Program-made: the position numbers and the translations under genes
The notes under the pieces: generated by a model
Seen by the model: the letters and a program-made list of their open reading frames with translations, nothing else
What the model was told of the DNA's origin: nothing
The model's database searches: none
Shown here: positions 7,974 to 14,508 of the stretch, one piece after another
How the letters are laid out: every line of letters begins with the position of its first letter
How positions within the stretch are numbered: position 1 is the first letter of the stretch
NCBI GenBank assembly: GCA_903903765.1
Contig: CAIVAH010000150.1
Location: 1-14,508 of the forward strand
Source: an uncultured Methylococcaceae bacterium
GTDB taxonomy: Bacteria; Pseudomonadota; Gammaproteobacteria; Methylococcales; Methylomonadaceae
Direction: 5' to 3'
DNA: 14,508 nt

Positions 7974-8686
7974 GGAAATTATCTGAGGTTGCAGTTGAAA
8001 GACTTGAAGTTAATAAAAACGAAGTTATTAAGGCCACAATAAAGTCACAAGGCTTTACTTTAATAGAAGTGCTTATCGGGTTAACTCTTTTAAGTATAAT
8101 GGTCGTATTATTATTTACAAGTTTAAAAATTTGTGCGGATAGCTGGGAAAGAGGCGAGATCAAAATAACAAGCGTCAATGAAATGGGCGTTGTTTACAAT
8201 TTTTTTCAGCAGCATTTGTCAGTAGCAAGGCCGGCGTGGAACGACGTTATTGGTGAGGAGAAGATGTTTTCTTTTCAGTCGAATTCACAAACATTGCATT
8301 TTGTTTCGGAGTTTCCTGCTAGTGTAGGTAGAATGGGGTTGCAATTATTTTCGGTAACTCTCAATGAAGAAGGTGATGAGTCATTTTTGAAAGTGACGCT
8401 TGAACCCTTTGGTAAACTTGCAGAAGGAGAAGATCGAAGTCAAGAGGAAGTTATTTTAATAAAACATGTTAAAGATTTTAAAATTTCTTATTTTGGTGCG
8501 GAAGACCAAGCAAGTGAGGGTGTTTGGGAAGAAGAATGGTTAGGAAGGTCTGTTTTACCTAGACTAGTCAAAATAAAAATAGATTTGATAAGCGGTATAT
8601 ATTGGCCAGAAATGACCTTTGATCTAAAGGTAACTGGCCCATCAGATGAGCTCATGGGTATCACAGCATCAGGTGCCGGTTTGTGA
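7970..8686 (+). CDS. gspJ: Minor pseudopilin GspJ
   Basis: Minor pseudopilin of the tip complex. The 238-residue product has a prepilin motif SQG|FTLIEVLIGLTLL with Gly28 and Glu33 at +5, a hydrophobic helix, then a globular domain. GspJ-like features include FFQQHLSVARPAW (78-90), GVWEEEW (184-190) and LPRLVKIKIDL (196-206). The leader is unusually long, 28 residues against the more usual 5-15, and rich in charged residues. No ATG, GTG or TTG lies between the ATGA overlap start and the cleavage site, so the long leader appears real. It is coupled by 4-base overlaps to gspI upstream and gspK downstream. Confidence 0.92.
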   Translation: MRKLSEVAVERLEVNKNEVIKATIKSQGFTLIEVLIGLTLLSIMVVLLFTSLKICADSWERGEIKITSVNEMGVVYNFFQQHLSVARPAWNDVIGEEKMFSFQSNSQTLHFVSEFPASVGRMGLQLFSVTLNEEGDESFLKVTLEPFGKLAEGEDRSQEEVILIKHVKDFKISYFGAEDQASEGVWEEEWLGRSVLPRLVKIKIDLISGIYWPEMTFDLKVTGPSDELMGITASGAGL

Positions 8687-9642
8687 TAAAGCAAAGTGGT
8701 GTGGCTTTAGTGCTAGTGCTTTGGGTGTTGAGTTTACTGATTATTATGGCCGGAAGTTTCTCGCTAACTATGCGCAGAGAAGCTTCTATTACATCTGTTA
8801 TAAAAAATAATGCTGAAGCTAAAGCAATTGCAGATTCGGGAATTGCAATTGCAGAAATGATGCTAATTAACACCGACCCCAATAAAATTTGGTTAGCTGA
8901 TGGTAGTATTTATGAGGTTCTTGCTAACCAAGCTAAAATTCGAATACGGATAGAGTCTGAAGCAGGTAAAATAGACCTTAATAGAGCGGATCAACGATTA
9001 TTACAAATGTTAATGATTAACGCACCTGTTGATGAAGAACAGCAAGTTAAGTTAGTAGGAGCAATTCTTGATTGGCGTGATAGTGATGAATTAGCCAATC
9101 TTAATGGTGCTGAAAAGGCAGATTATGAAGCAGCTGGATTATCTTACGAGCCAAGAAATAAGCCTTTTGAATCGGTAGAAGAGTTGCAGTTAGTATTAGG
9201 TTTTGATAAAGATATTTTTATGTGGATTGAGCCTTTAGTGACTGTTTATTCAAAATTACCTCAGGTTAACTTTCAGGTCGCCAGCAAAGAGGTTCTGCAG
9301 GCTGTTTCTGGATTGGATAGTGACTTAATAGAGTCTTATGTTCTTTCGAGAATTGATAGTGCAAGAAATGGATTTCCAATGCCAATATTGCCACCAATGC
9401 CAGGAATAAGAAGTGCGGTTGCAGCTAAAAGTAATGCGGTAACCATTACTTCTGAGTCTTTTTTAAGCAAAGATTCTAGAGCAACTATAAGTGTGATATT
9501 AAAACGATCTGAAACTAATGAGGCAGGCCCATTTCAAGTTATGAAATGGCAACATGCCCAGACAAATAACAAATCACTATTCTCAGAGAAAATGAGTGAA
9601 TTATTAGTAAAACAGTATGCTGAACCTGAACTCAACAATTGA
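8683..9642 (+). CDS. gspK: Minor pseudopilin GspK
   Basis: Largest minor pseudopilin, which caps the pseudopilus tip with GspI and GspJ. It starts with GTG at a GTGA overlap with the gspJ stop. Prepilin processing is expected after Gly6 (QSG|VALVLVLWVL). Glu at +5 is absent and replaced by Leu, which is characteristic of GspK and not a defect. The 319 residues include the GspK helical insert: GKIDLNRAD (95-103), ILDWRDSDE (128-136) and PFESVEELQLVLGF (161-174). These are the signatures of the T2SS protein K domain. Length is normal for the family. Its last 26 bases overlap the annotated gspL start. Confidence 0.95.
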   Translation: MIKQSGVALVLVLWVLSLLIIMAGSFSLTMRREASITSVIKNNAEAKAIADSGIAIAEMMLINTDPNKIWLADGSIYEVLANQAKIRIRIESEAGKIDLNRADQRLLQMLMINAPVDEEQQVKLVGAILDWRDSDELANLNGAEKADYEAAGLSYEPRNKPFESVEELQLVLGFDKDIFMWIEPLVTVYSKLPQVNFQVASKEVLQAVSGLDSDLIESYVLSRIDSARNGFPMPILPPMPGIRSAVAAKSNAVTITSESFLSKDSRATISVILKRSETNEAGPFQVMKWQHAQTNNKSLFSEKMSELLVKQYAEPELNN

Positions 9643-10723
9643 TTTAAATTTTAAGCAGTTTCTTCGTTGGTGGAGAAAAGAGCTTGATTTCTTAATACCA
9701 GAAAAAATTAAACAAATTATTAATGATGGCCAAGGCGTTATTATAATTAATTCCAGAGATAATCAATTAAGTATTTCTTATTACAATTCAGGGCAAGAAG
9801 AACATTTAATAACACTCGACAGAGGCGATAAAGCTGTTAATTTACAAAATCTTTATGAAAGAGATGAGAGATTAGCTAAAGCAAGTGTGATTTTAAGGTT
9901 ATCTGGTCAAGATGCAATTCAGAAAGAATTAAGTTTGCCTGCTGCAGCTAAAGAGAATCTAGTACAGGTAATTAGTTATGAATTGAACCGTTATACTCCT
10001 TTTAATCTAGAACAGGTTTATTTTTCTGTAAAGCAGTTATCTGCTAAAGATGAGTCTGGGCAAATTAGGGTGATGATGATTCTCACTACCCGTGAATTAT
10101 TAGATGCTTTGTATGACGACATAAAGGTGCTTGGACTTACTCCTTCTTATGTTGATTACGCAGGATCTCCAAATGAATTTAATGATCTTGAAAGTGGATA
10201 CAATCTACTGCCTGATAGTTTGAAAAATAATAAAGCTAATATTCCTCAATTAGTTCATGGTTCATTAGGGGTATTAACATTTATATTGATATTGTTAGTT
10301 TTTGCAATGCCAGTCTTTTTTGAATATCAATCTGTTAATGAGCTCAGTTTGAAAGCAACAGCTTTAGAAAAAGATGCGAAGAAAGTGAAGGCTATGCAAT
10401 CTTCGATTGATGCAGCAATTGATGAGACTAATCAATTAATAAAAGCAAAAAGTGCTTCACCCGATTTGGTTGAAATTTTAAATACCTTAAGTGCGCTTTT
10501 AAAAGATGATACGACATTAAGTTATGTGCAATACTCCGAGGGGCACTTGCAAATTCAAGGTGAGTCACCCGCAGCATCGGCGTTATTAGCGACCTTAGAG
10601 GCCTCTGATATTTTTGCAAATGCTCGTTTCGCCTCGCCTGTTACTCAGGATAGAGTGAGTACTCTAGAAAGATTTCAAATCACAGTCGATATTGCTAAAT
10701 CCGAAGGTGAAATTCATGAGTAG
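9617..10723 (+). CDS. gspL: Type II secretion platform protein GspL, PilN-like C-terminal type
   Basis: Bitopic inner-membrane protein that links cytoplasmic GspE to periplasmic GspM. The 368 residues divide into a cytoplasmic actin-like part (about 35-200), one membrane segment (about 213-234), a helical coiled-coil stretch (about 238-275) and a C-terminal ferredoxin-like part (about 280-365). The early FLRWWRKELDFLIPEK (15-30), the ASVILRLSGQDAIQKELSLP region (88-107) and SYELNRYTPF (120-129) fit Xps-type GspL proteins, in which the C-terminal half resembles PilN. The ATG start lies within the end of gspK with only a weak ribosome site. In-frame CTG codons just downstream are the only nearby alternatives. 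The assignment rests on architecture and position. Confidence 0.9.
   Translation: MLNLNSTIDLNFKQFLRWWRKELDFLIPEKIKQIINDGQGVIIINSRDNQLSISYYNSGQEEHLITLDRGDKAVNLQNLYERDERLAKASVILRLSGQDAIQKELSLPAAAKENLVQVISYELNRYTPFNLEQVYFSVKQLSAKDESGQIRVMMILTTRELLDALYDDIKVLGLTPSYVDYAGSPNEFNDLESGYNLLPDSLKNNKANIPQLVHGSLGVLTFILILLVFAMPVFFEYQSVNELSLKATALEKDAKKVKAMQSSIDAAIDETNQLIKAKSASPDLVEILNTLSALLKDDTTLSYVQYSEGHLQIQGESPAASALLATLEASDIFANARFASPVTQDRVSTLERFQITVDIAKSEGEIHE
10704..10709 (+). promoter_or_regulatory. Ribosome binding site that fixes the gspM start
   Basis: AAGGTG lies six bases before ATG at 10716, inside the end of gspL. It supports that ATG over the in-frame TTG at 10692, which has no comparable site. 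Confidence 0.65.
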
Positions 10724-11318
10724 TTTTAAAAAAATTGATTTTTCCTCGCAAGAGGCGCAACAACAATTGATAGCTATCGGTTTGCTTATAGCAGTTGTTT
10801 TATTGATGATGTTATTGATAGTTTTTCCATTAATTAATAAAGCCATAGATTTAAATGAGGCTAAAGATAATTTGGTGTTTAAATTGCAGCAATACGAGCG
10901 AATTTTAGCAAAAACAGATCTCGTGACAGCAAATATGGAAAACATAACAAAAGAACAGGACTCTCAAGGTTATTTTAATCTTCAGGCTACAGATGCATTA
11001 GCTTCTGCTGATATGCAGGAGTTTATTAAAAAAGCAATTATTGAAGCAGGTGGGCAATTAAGTAGTACACAAGCTCTGCCAGTTAGTAATAAAGATGATT
11101 TTAAAAGGATAACTGTAAGCGTTAGAATGACAGGCAATAGTCAAGTGTTACGTACGGTATTGTATAAGATTGAAACATCTGAGCCTTTAATTATAATTAA
11201 TCAGATTGATATTAGGCCTATGAGAGGTACTCGAAATAGGATAACGCGGCAAATCGAATCTAGTAATGAGTTAAATGTTAATTTTCAAGCGGTTAGTTTT
11301 ATGAGAAATTCAAACTGA
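10716..11318 (+). CDS. gspM: Type II secretion platform protein GspM, subtype b
   Basis: Bitopic inner-membrane protein that pairs with GspL in the assembly platform. From ATG at 10716 it has 200 residues: a short cytoplasmic tail (MSSFKKIDFSSQ), one membrane helix (about 18-40), a coiled-coil stretch (about 45-75) and a periplasmic ferredoxin-like domain. ADMQEFIKKAIIEAGGQL and ITVSVRMTG in that domain resemble the Xps-type 'subtype b' GspM family. This start is chosen over the in-frame TTG at 10692 because AAGGTG sits six bases upstream and the extra eight residues would only be read from within gspL. The start overlaps gspL by 8 bases, and the stop shares one base with the next gene (TGATG). 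Confidence 0.88.
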   Translation: MSSFKKIDFSSQEAQQQLIAIGLLIAVVLLMMLLIVFPLINKAIDLNEAKDNLVFKLQQYERILAKTDLVTANMENITKEQDSQGYFNLQATDALASADMQEFIKKAIIEAGGQLSSTQALPVSNKDDFKRITVSVRMTGNSQVLRTVLYKIETSEPLIIINQIDIRPMRGTRNRITRQIESSNELNVNFQAVSFMRNSN

Positions 11319-11920
11319 TGAATACTAAGTTAATTGTATTATTGATCAAGTTTTGTTCTGCTTGTGTAATAATTATCGCTATTGAATGGTGTTACGCGTT
11401 TTGGTCACATGCTGCTACGCTGACGTCGCTCAAATCAACTGAAATTAAAAATTCTCAAGATGAGATGCCGCATATTGATTTGCAGAAAAAAACCGAAGAA
11501 AGTTATGCTGATTTAGTTGCAAGACCATTATTTATTAAAGGGCGGCGACCAGTTGAAGAGCCCAGCCCGGAAGAAAATCAAAACTCTGCTGCGCCTGTTG
11601 TTTTCGATTGGCAGTTAAATGGCGTTTATTCTACAAAGAAAGGTCTATCTGCATTCCTATGTCGTACGACTGCAACTAATTCTAAAGACAAATATAAGAA
11701 GATAAGCAAAGATGATGAGCTAGATGGTTGGAAATTAACGGAAATTACTCCAAATAAAGTTATCTTTACGCAAGGTGATCAGGAGAAAGAATTATTATTA
11801 CGTAAGATAAAACCTAAAGATCCATCTAAGAAAACGAATGCACAAATTGTTCCTAATAATCCTTCGACAGAAGATAGCCAGGCACTAGAAGAAGCCGAAC
11901 CTGAGAGTACTAATGAATAA
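11318..11920 (+). CDS. GspC-like linker protein (XpsN type)
   Basis: Probable inner-membrane protein that connects the platform to the secretin. The 200 residues show an N-terminal membrane anchor (about 5-29), a linker with VARPLFIKGRRP (67-78), then a small beta domain (about 94-163): FDWQLNGVYSTKKGLSAFL, KISKDDELDGWKLTEI and KVIFTQGDQEKELLLRKI. That pattern matches the homology-region (HR) domain of GspC and the related PilP fold, which binds the secretin N0 domain. The tail (about 165-200) is polar, proline-rich and acidic. There is no PDZ or coiled-coil domain, unlike classical GspC (about 270-300 residues). It sits between gspM and gspD where the xps cluster has xpsN. Databases may label it GspN, although it is unrelated to the true GspN family. 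It overlaps gspM by 1 base and gspD by 8. Confidence 0.8.
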   Translation: MNTKLIVLLIKFCSACVIIIAIEWCYAFWSHAATLTSLKSTEIKNSQDEMPHIDLQKKTEESYADLVARPLFIKGRRPVEEPSPEENQNSAAPVVFDWQLNGVYSTKKGLSAFLCRTTATNSKDKYKKISKDDELDGWKLTEITPNKVIFTQGDQEKELLLRKIKPKDPSKKTNAQIVPNNPSTEDSQALEEAEPESTNE

Positions 11921-14171
11921 GAAATTGCACAAAATTGTTATAGCAACCAGTATTACTGCTTTGGGTTTATCACTTGTCGGGTGTGAGTTAATACCTTTTA
12001 AACAGGTTGCTAAATTACCGTTAGAACGTTCAAAACAAAATCGATCTGATGAGGTATTTCATCAGTTGGAAAATAAGGCTCCTGTGCTCGAATCGTCTAA
12101 AGAAATAATTAAAGGTACAGATCGATATGTATCAACGACACCACATAAAAGCAGATCAATAGTGACAAAAGGATCTGGTTCTTATAGTTTAAATTTTGAT
12201 GATGCAGATTTAGGTGAGGTTGCTAAGGTTGTATTAAGTGATATTTTAGGTCAAAGTTATGTCTTAAGTCCAAAAGTAACAGGGAAAGTAACTCTACAAA
12301 CGACAGAACCTTTAACAAAAGAAGAATTATTGCCCGCATTAGAAATGGTGCTTAGAATGAATAATGCGGCTTTAGTTAAAGACGGAAAAATTTATCATAT
12401 AGAACCTACGGCAGATGCTCTATATACCTCAGATTTATCCGCTAAGCCAGCTGGTTATCAAACGCGAGTGATAACAGTTAAGAACGTAGCCGTGCAAGAT
12501 GTTGTAGATATCATTAAGCCTTTAGTTCAAGAAAAAACTATTTTAAACGTAGATAGTAAACGAAATATTTTAGTCGTATCAGGCACTGCAGATGAAATTG
12601 CTAGAGTCGTTGATATGATAAATACTTTTGATATTGATGTATTAAAGGGACGCTCTTTTGGACTTTTTACATTAGTTCATGTTGATCCAGCAACAATGAT
12701 TAAAGAACTTCAAGGGGTTTTTTCTCAAAAAGGTAAAGGTAGTGAGTCAGATTTCTTTCAATTTATTCCAATAAAGCGTTTAAATGCAGTATTAGCTATC
12801 ACTAGACATGCAAATTATCTTGATGAAGTGGATGGTTGGGTATCCAGATTAGATAAGGTGAATACAACGTCCGGGGGCGGGGTAAATGTTTATAAAGTTC
12901 AACATGCTGACGCAAAAAAGTTAGCGGCTACTCTAAGTCAGATTTTTGTAGGATCTAAAGGCAGTAGCGATACTTCGGCTAGAGTGGCTCCAGGGGAAGT
13001 GGCAGAAACTATTTCCAGTCAAGATGCTTCTAGTAGTAGCAGTTCTTCTATGGGATCTGGTACGGGTAATTCTTTGAGTTCTAATGATGGTTCATCTAGT
13101 TTGTCTGGTTCTTCTTCGATTAATAATGATGCGATAACGGCAAATTTAGATGTCTTTGCTACAAATGGTGTTGAAGAAGAAGTCGCTGCTGTTGATAAAG
13201 AATCTGTGAGTTCTGGTGGGAGTTCTTCAGTGGGCAATATTGGTAAAGTGAAAATAATTCCAGATATACCAAATAATTCAATTATTATTGTGGCTTCTGC
13301 TCAAGATTACGAAACAATATTGCCGGTAATTACGCAGTTAGATGTCATGCCTTTAGAAGTATTGATAGATGCGACTGTAGTTCAGGTGAAATTAACAAAT
13401 AAATTGGAATACGGTATTTCATGGTATTTATCTCATGGGGGAAGTAGCATGGGGCTTGGCGAGAATATTGTTAATACTGCAGCAGCAGCCTCAACTGGTG
13501 GTTTATCAGCCTTATATAGTTCTAGTGCTGTAAAGGCATTATTAGATACTCTTGCATCTTCTGATAGTTTGAACATTATTTCTTCACCGTCGTTAATGGT
13601 ATTGAATAACCAGAAGGCCAAGATTAACGTTGGACAGCAAGTTCCTATTCAGACTAGTACATCATCACTTCCTGTTTCTGGTGGTGGAGTATTAGCCTCG
13701 CCAAGTATCGCACTAGGCTCCTCAATTCAATACAAAGATACAGGGGTTACATTAGAAGTTACGCCCAGAGTTAATGCGAATGGTATGGTAATTATGAAAT
13801 TAAAACAGATAGTTAGCAACGTAGCGGCCGCTGCCACATCAGGCGTAACTTCTTCAGCAACATTCGATAAAAAAGAAATTGATAGTTCAGTTGCTGTTCA
13901 CGATAATGAAACGATTGTTTTAGGAGGGTTAATTGCTGATGATGTTACTAATAGTAAAAGCGGCGTGCCATTCTTACATGAATTACCATTTATAGGATCA
14001 TTATTTGGTAATACTTCGAAAAGTAATATTAAAACAGAGTTAGTTGTTTTAATTACACCAAGAGTTGTAAAAAGTAAGCAAGATTCACGAATTATTTCTG
14101 GTGAGTTTAAACGGAAATTAACGGGGCTCTATCAGGATGGTGATAGTGTAGTAGTGAAATCTAGGCAGTAA
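11913..14171 (+). CDS. gspD: Type II secretion secretin GspD, predicted lipoprotein
   Basis: Outer-membrane secretin that forms the multimeric channel. The 752-residue protein begins with a lipoprotein signal ending LVGC, so Cys24 should be lipidated. Periplasmic domains follow: N0 (about 90-165, YSLNFDDADLGEVAKVVL), N1 (about 183-245), N2 (about 247-315) and N3 (from 322). N3 is split by a serine-rich insertion (about 349-440) and resumes at KVKIIPDIPNNSIIIVAS. The secretin core (about 480-720) shows LNIISSPSLMVLNNQKAKI, VGQQVPIQ, YKDTGVTLEVTPRV, IVLGGLI, the GVPFLHELPFIGSLFG signature (684-699) and ELVVLITPRVV. Only about 30 residues follow, with no obvious pilotin-binding extension. The start ATG overlaps the upstream stop by 8 bases (ATGAATAA), with GAGAG 5 bases before it. 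It is the last gene of the operon. Confidence 0.97.
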   Translation: MNKKLHKIVIATSITALGLSLVGCELIPFKQVAKLPLERSKQNRSDEVFHQLENKAPVLESSKEIIKGTDRYVSTTPHKSRSIVTKGSGSYSLNFDDADLGEVAKVVLSDILGQSYVLSPKVTGKVTLQTTEPLTKEELLPALEMVLRMNNAALVKDGKIYHIEPTADALYTSDLSAKPAGYQTRVITVKNVAVQDVVDIIKPLVQEKTILNVDSKRNILVVSGTADEIARVVDMINTFDIDVLKGRSFGLFTLVHVDPATMIKELQGVFSQKGKGSESDFFQFIPIKRLNAVLAITRHANYLDEVDGWVSRLDKVNTTSGGGVNVYKVQHADAKKLAATLSQIFVGSKGSSDTSARVAPGEVAETISSQDASSSSSSSMGSGTGNSLSSNDGSSSLSGSSSINNDAITANLDVFATNGVEEEVAAVDKESVSSGGSSSVGNIGKVKIIPDIPNNSIIIVASAQDYETILPVITQLDVMPLEVLIDATVVQVKLTNKLEYGISWYLSHGGSSMGLGENIVNTAAAASTGGLSALYSSSAVKALLDTLASSDSLNIISSPSLMVLNNQKAKINVGQQVPIQTSTSSLPVSGGGVLASPSIALGSSIQYKDTGVTLEVTPRVNANGMVIMKLKQIVSNVAAAATSGVTSSATFDKKEIDSSVAVHDNETIVLGGLIADDVTNSKSGVPFLHELPFIGSLFGNTSKSNIKTELVVLITPRVVKSKQDSRIISGEFKRKLTGLYQDGDSVVVKSRQ
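12957..13232 (+). other. Serine-rich low-complexity insertion within GspD N3
   Basis: This stretch encodes about 92 residues dominated by Ser, Gly, Asn, Asp and Ala, including a run of seven serines (373-379). It then has an acidic part (NGVEEEVAAVDKE) and a second Ser/Gly run (432-439). It interrupts the N3 repeat after LSQIFVG. N3 loops in secretins face the channel interior and vary in length. The frame is open throughout, so this is an insertion and not a frameshift. Confidence 0.8.
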
Positions 14172-14274
14172 TTTCAATAAAACATTCAAATTAACTGCAG
14201 ATTGGATAATTTAATATTTAAATTCTTTTATTTTTTAATTTAGTCATGAAGTTTTATTATGGTATTTGAAAATT

Positions 14275-14310
14275 AAAGGGCAGGAGATTTTAAGTCCCAT
14301 GCCCTTTTTT
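14275..14310 (+). terminator. Rho-independent terminator after gspD, possibly two-way
   Basis: AAAGGGCA (14275-14282) pairs perfectly with TGCCCTTT (14300-14307) across a 17-base loop, and the T-run continues to 14310. It ends the + strand T2SS operon about 100 bases after the gspD stop. On the - strand the same stem is followed by TTTAATTTT, so it could also stop transcription from rpiA, which converges on it. The rest of 14172-14339 is AT-rich with no gene that I can see. Confidence 0.75.
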
Positions 14311-14339
14311 ATAACTAGATTTAGAATTTAGCTACAAAC

Positions 14340-14508
14340 TTAGCGCGTTATAACTTCCGCACCACCACCAATTAAAATGACATCAGCGGGACGCATAGCA
14401 AAAAGACCATTAGCAACAACACCCGTAATATTGTTAATTATTTTTTCGAGTTCAATTGGATCTAAAATTGACAGGTTATGTACATCTAATATGACATTAT
14501 GGTTGTCG
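14340..14508 (-). CDS. rpiA: Ribose-5-phosphate isomerase A, C-terminal part
   Basis: Interconverts ribose-5-phosphate and ribulose-5-phosphate in the pentose phosphate pathway, in the cytoplasm. Only the last 55 codons and the stop (14340-14342) are in the window; the gene continues past the right edge. The fragment reads [18 protein letters not shown] and then [20 protein letters not shown], the conserved RpiA ending with a short C-terminus GGGAEVITR. The active-site residues lie in the missing part. The gene converges on gspD and has no evident functional link to the T2SS. Confidence 0.88.
   Translation of the reverse strand, partial: DNHNVILDVHNLSILDPIELEKIINNITGVVANGLFAMRPADVILIGGGAEVITR

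Noticed and set aside
8683..8760. GspK lacking Glu at +5 of the mature protein, as a possible defect
   Set aside because: Absence of Glu5 is characteristic of the GspK family, so it is not a mutation.
13019..13237. Open frame on the - strand opposite the serine-rich part of gspD
   Set aside because: It is the mirror of the low-complexity serine codons, has no start context or recognisable domain, and lies wholly within a certain gene.
14172..14274. Small peptide genes between gspD and the terminator
   Set aside because: The start codons there, such as ATG near 14246, run only a few codons before a stop.

Overview
The window is AT-rich (roughly two thirds A+T by eye) and densely coding. It reads as chromosomal DNA of a low-GC gammaproteobacterium. 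The basis is a type II secretion system (T2SS) operon in the order E-F-G-H-I-J-K-L-M-C/N-D, the order I recall for the Xanthomonas xps cluster, together with Gram-negative lipoprotein signals. The genus cannot be fixed from the sequence.

Layout: (1) positions 61-3595 hold a two-gene sugar unit on the + strand: a lipoprotein family 3 glycoside hydrolase of the exo-glucanase/beta-glucosidase kind, then a FucP/GluP-like major facilitator sugar transporter 10 bases downstream. (2) Positions 3596-3751 form a short intergenic region with a candidate promoter and an imperfect dyad. (3) Positions 3752-14171 are one tight operon of eleven T2SS genes: gspE (ATPase), gspF (inner-membrane platform), gspG (major pseudopilin), gspH/I/J/K (minor pseudopilins), gspL and gspM (platform), a short GspC-like linker (XpsN type) and gspD (secretin). 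Nearly all junctions overlap or touch. The one clear gap is 30 bases between gspG and gspH. (4) Positions 14172-14339 are intergenic with a terminator hairpin. (5) On the - strand, running off the right edge, is the C-terminal end of ribose-5-phosphate isomerase A.

How the genes work together: GspE powers assembly of a GspG-based pseudopilus, tipped by H/I/J/K, on the F/L/M platform. The GspC-like protein links platform and secretin. GspD forms the outer-membrane channel. No gspA, gspB, gspO (prepilin peptidase) or gspS (pilotin) lies in the window, so peptidase function must come from elsewhere. The secretin has its own lipobox and may not need a pilotin. The GH3 enzyme and transporter would release and import sugar. 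A lipoprotein glycosidase beside a T2SS recalls Klebsiella PulA, but secretion of this GH3 by the T2SS is only inference.

I found no RNA genes, CRISPR arrays, insertion sequences or prophage remnants. The core is a known system. The points worth a second look are the lipidated secretin with its serine-rich insertion, the short linker protein, the GH3 neighbour, the long GspJ leader and the gspM start.
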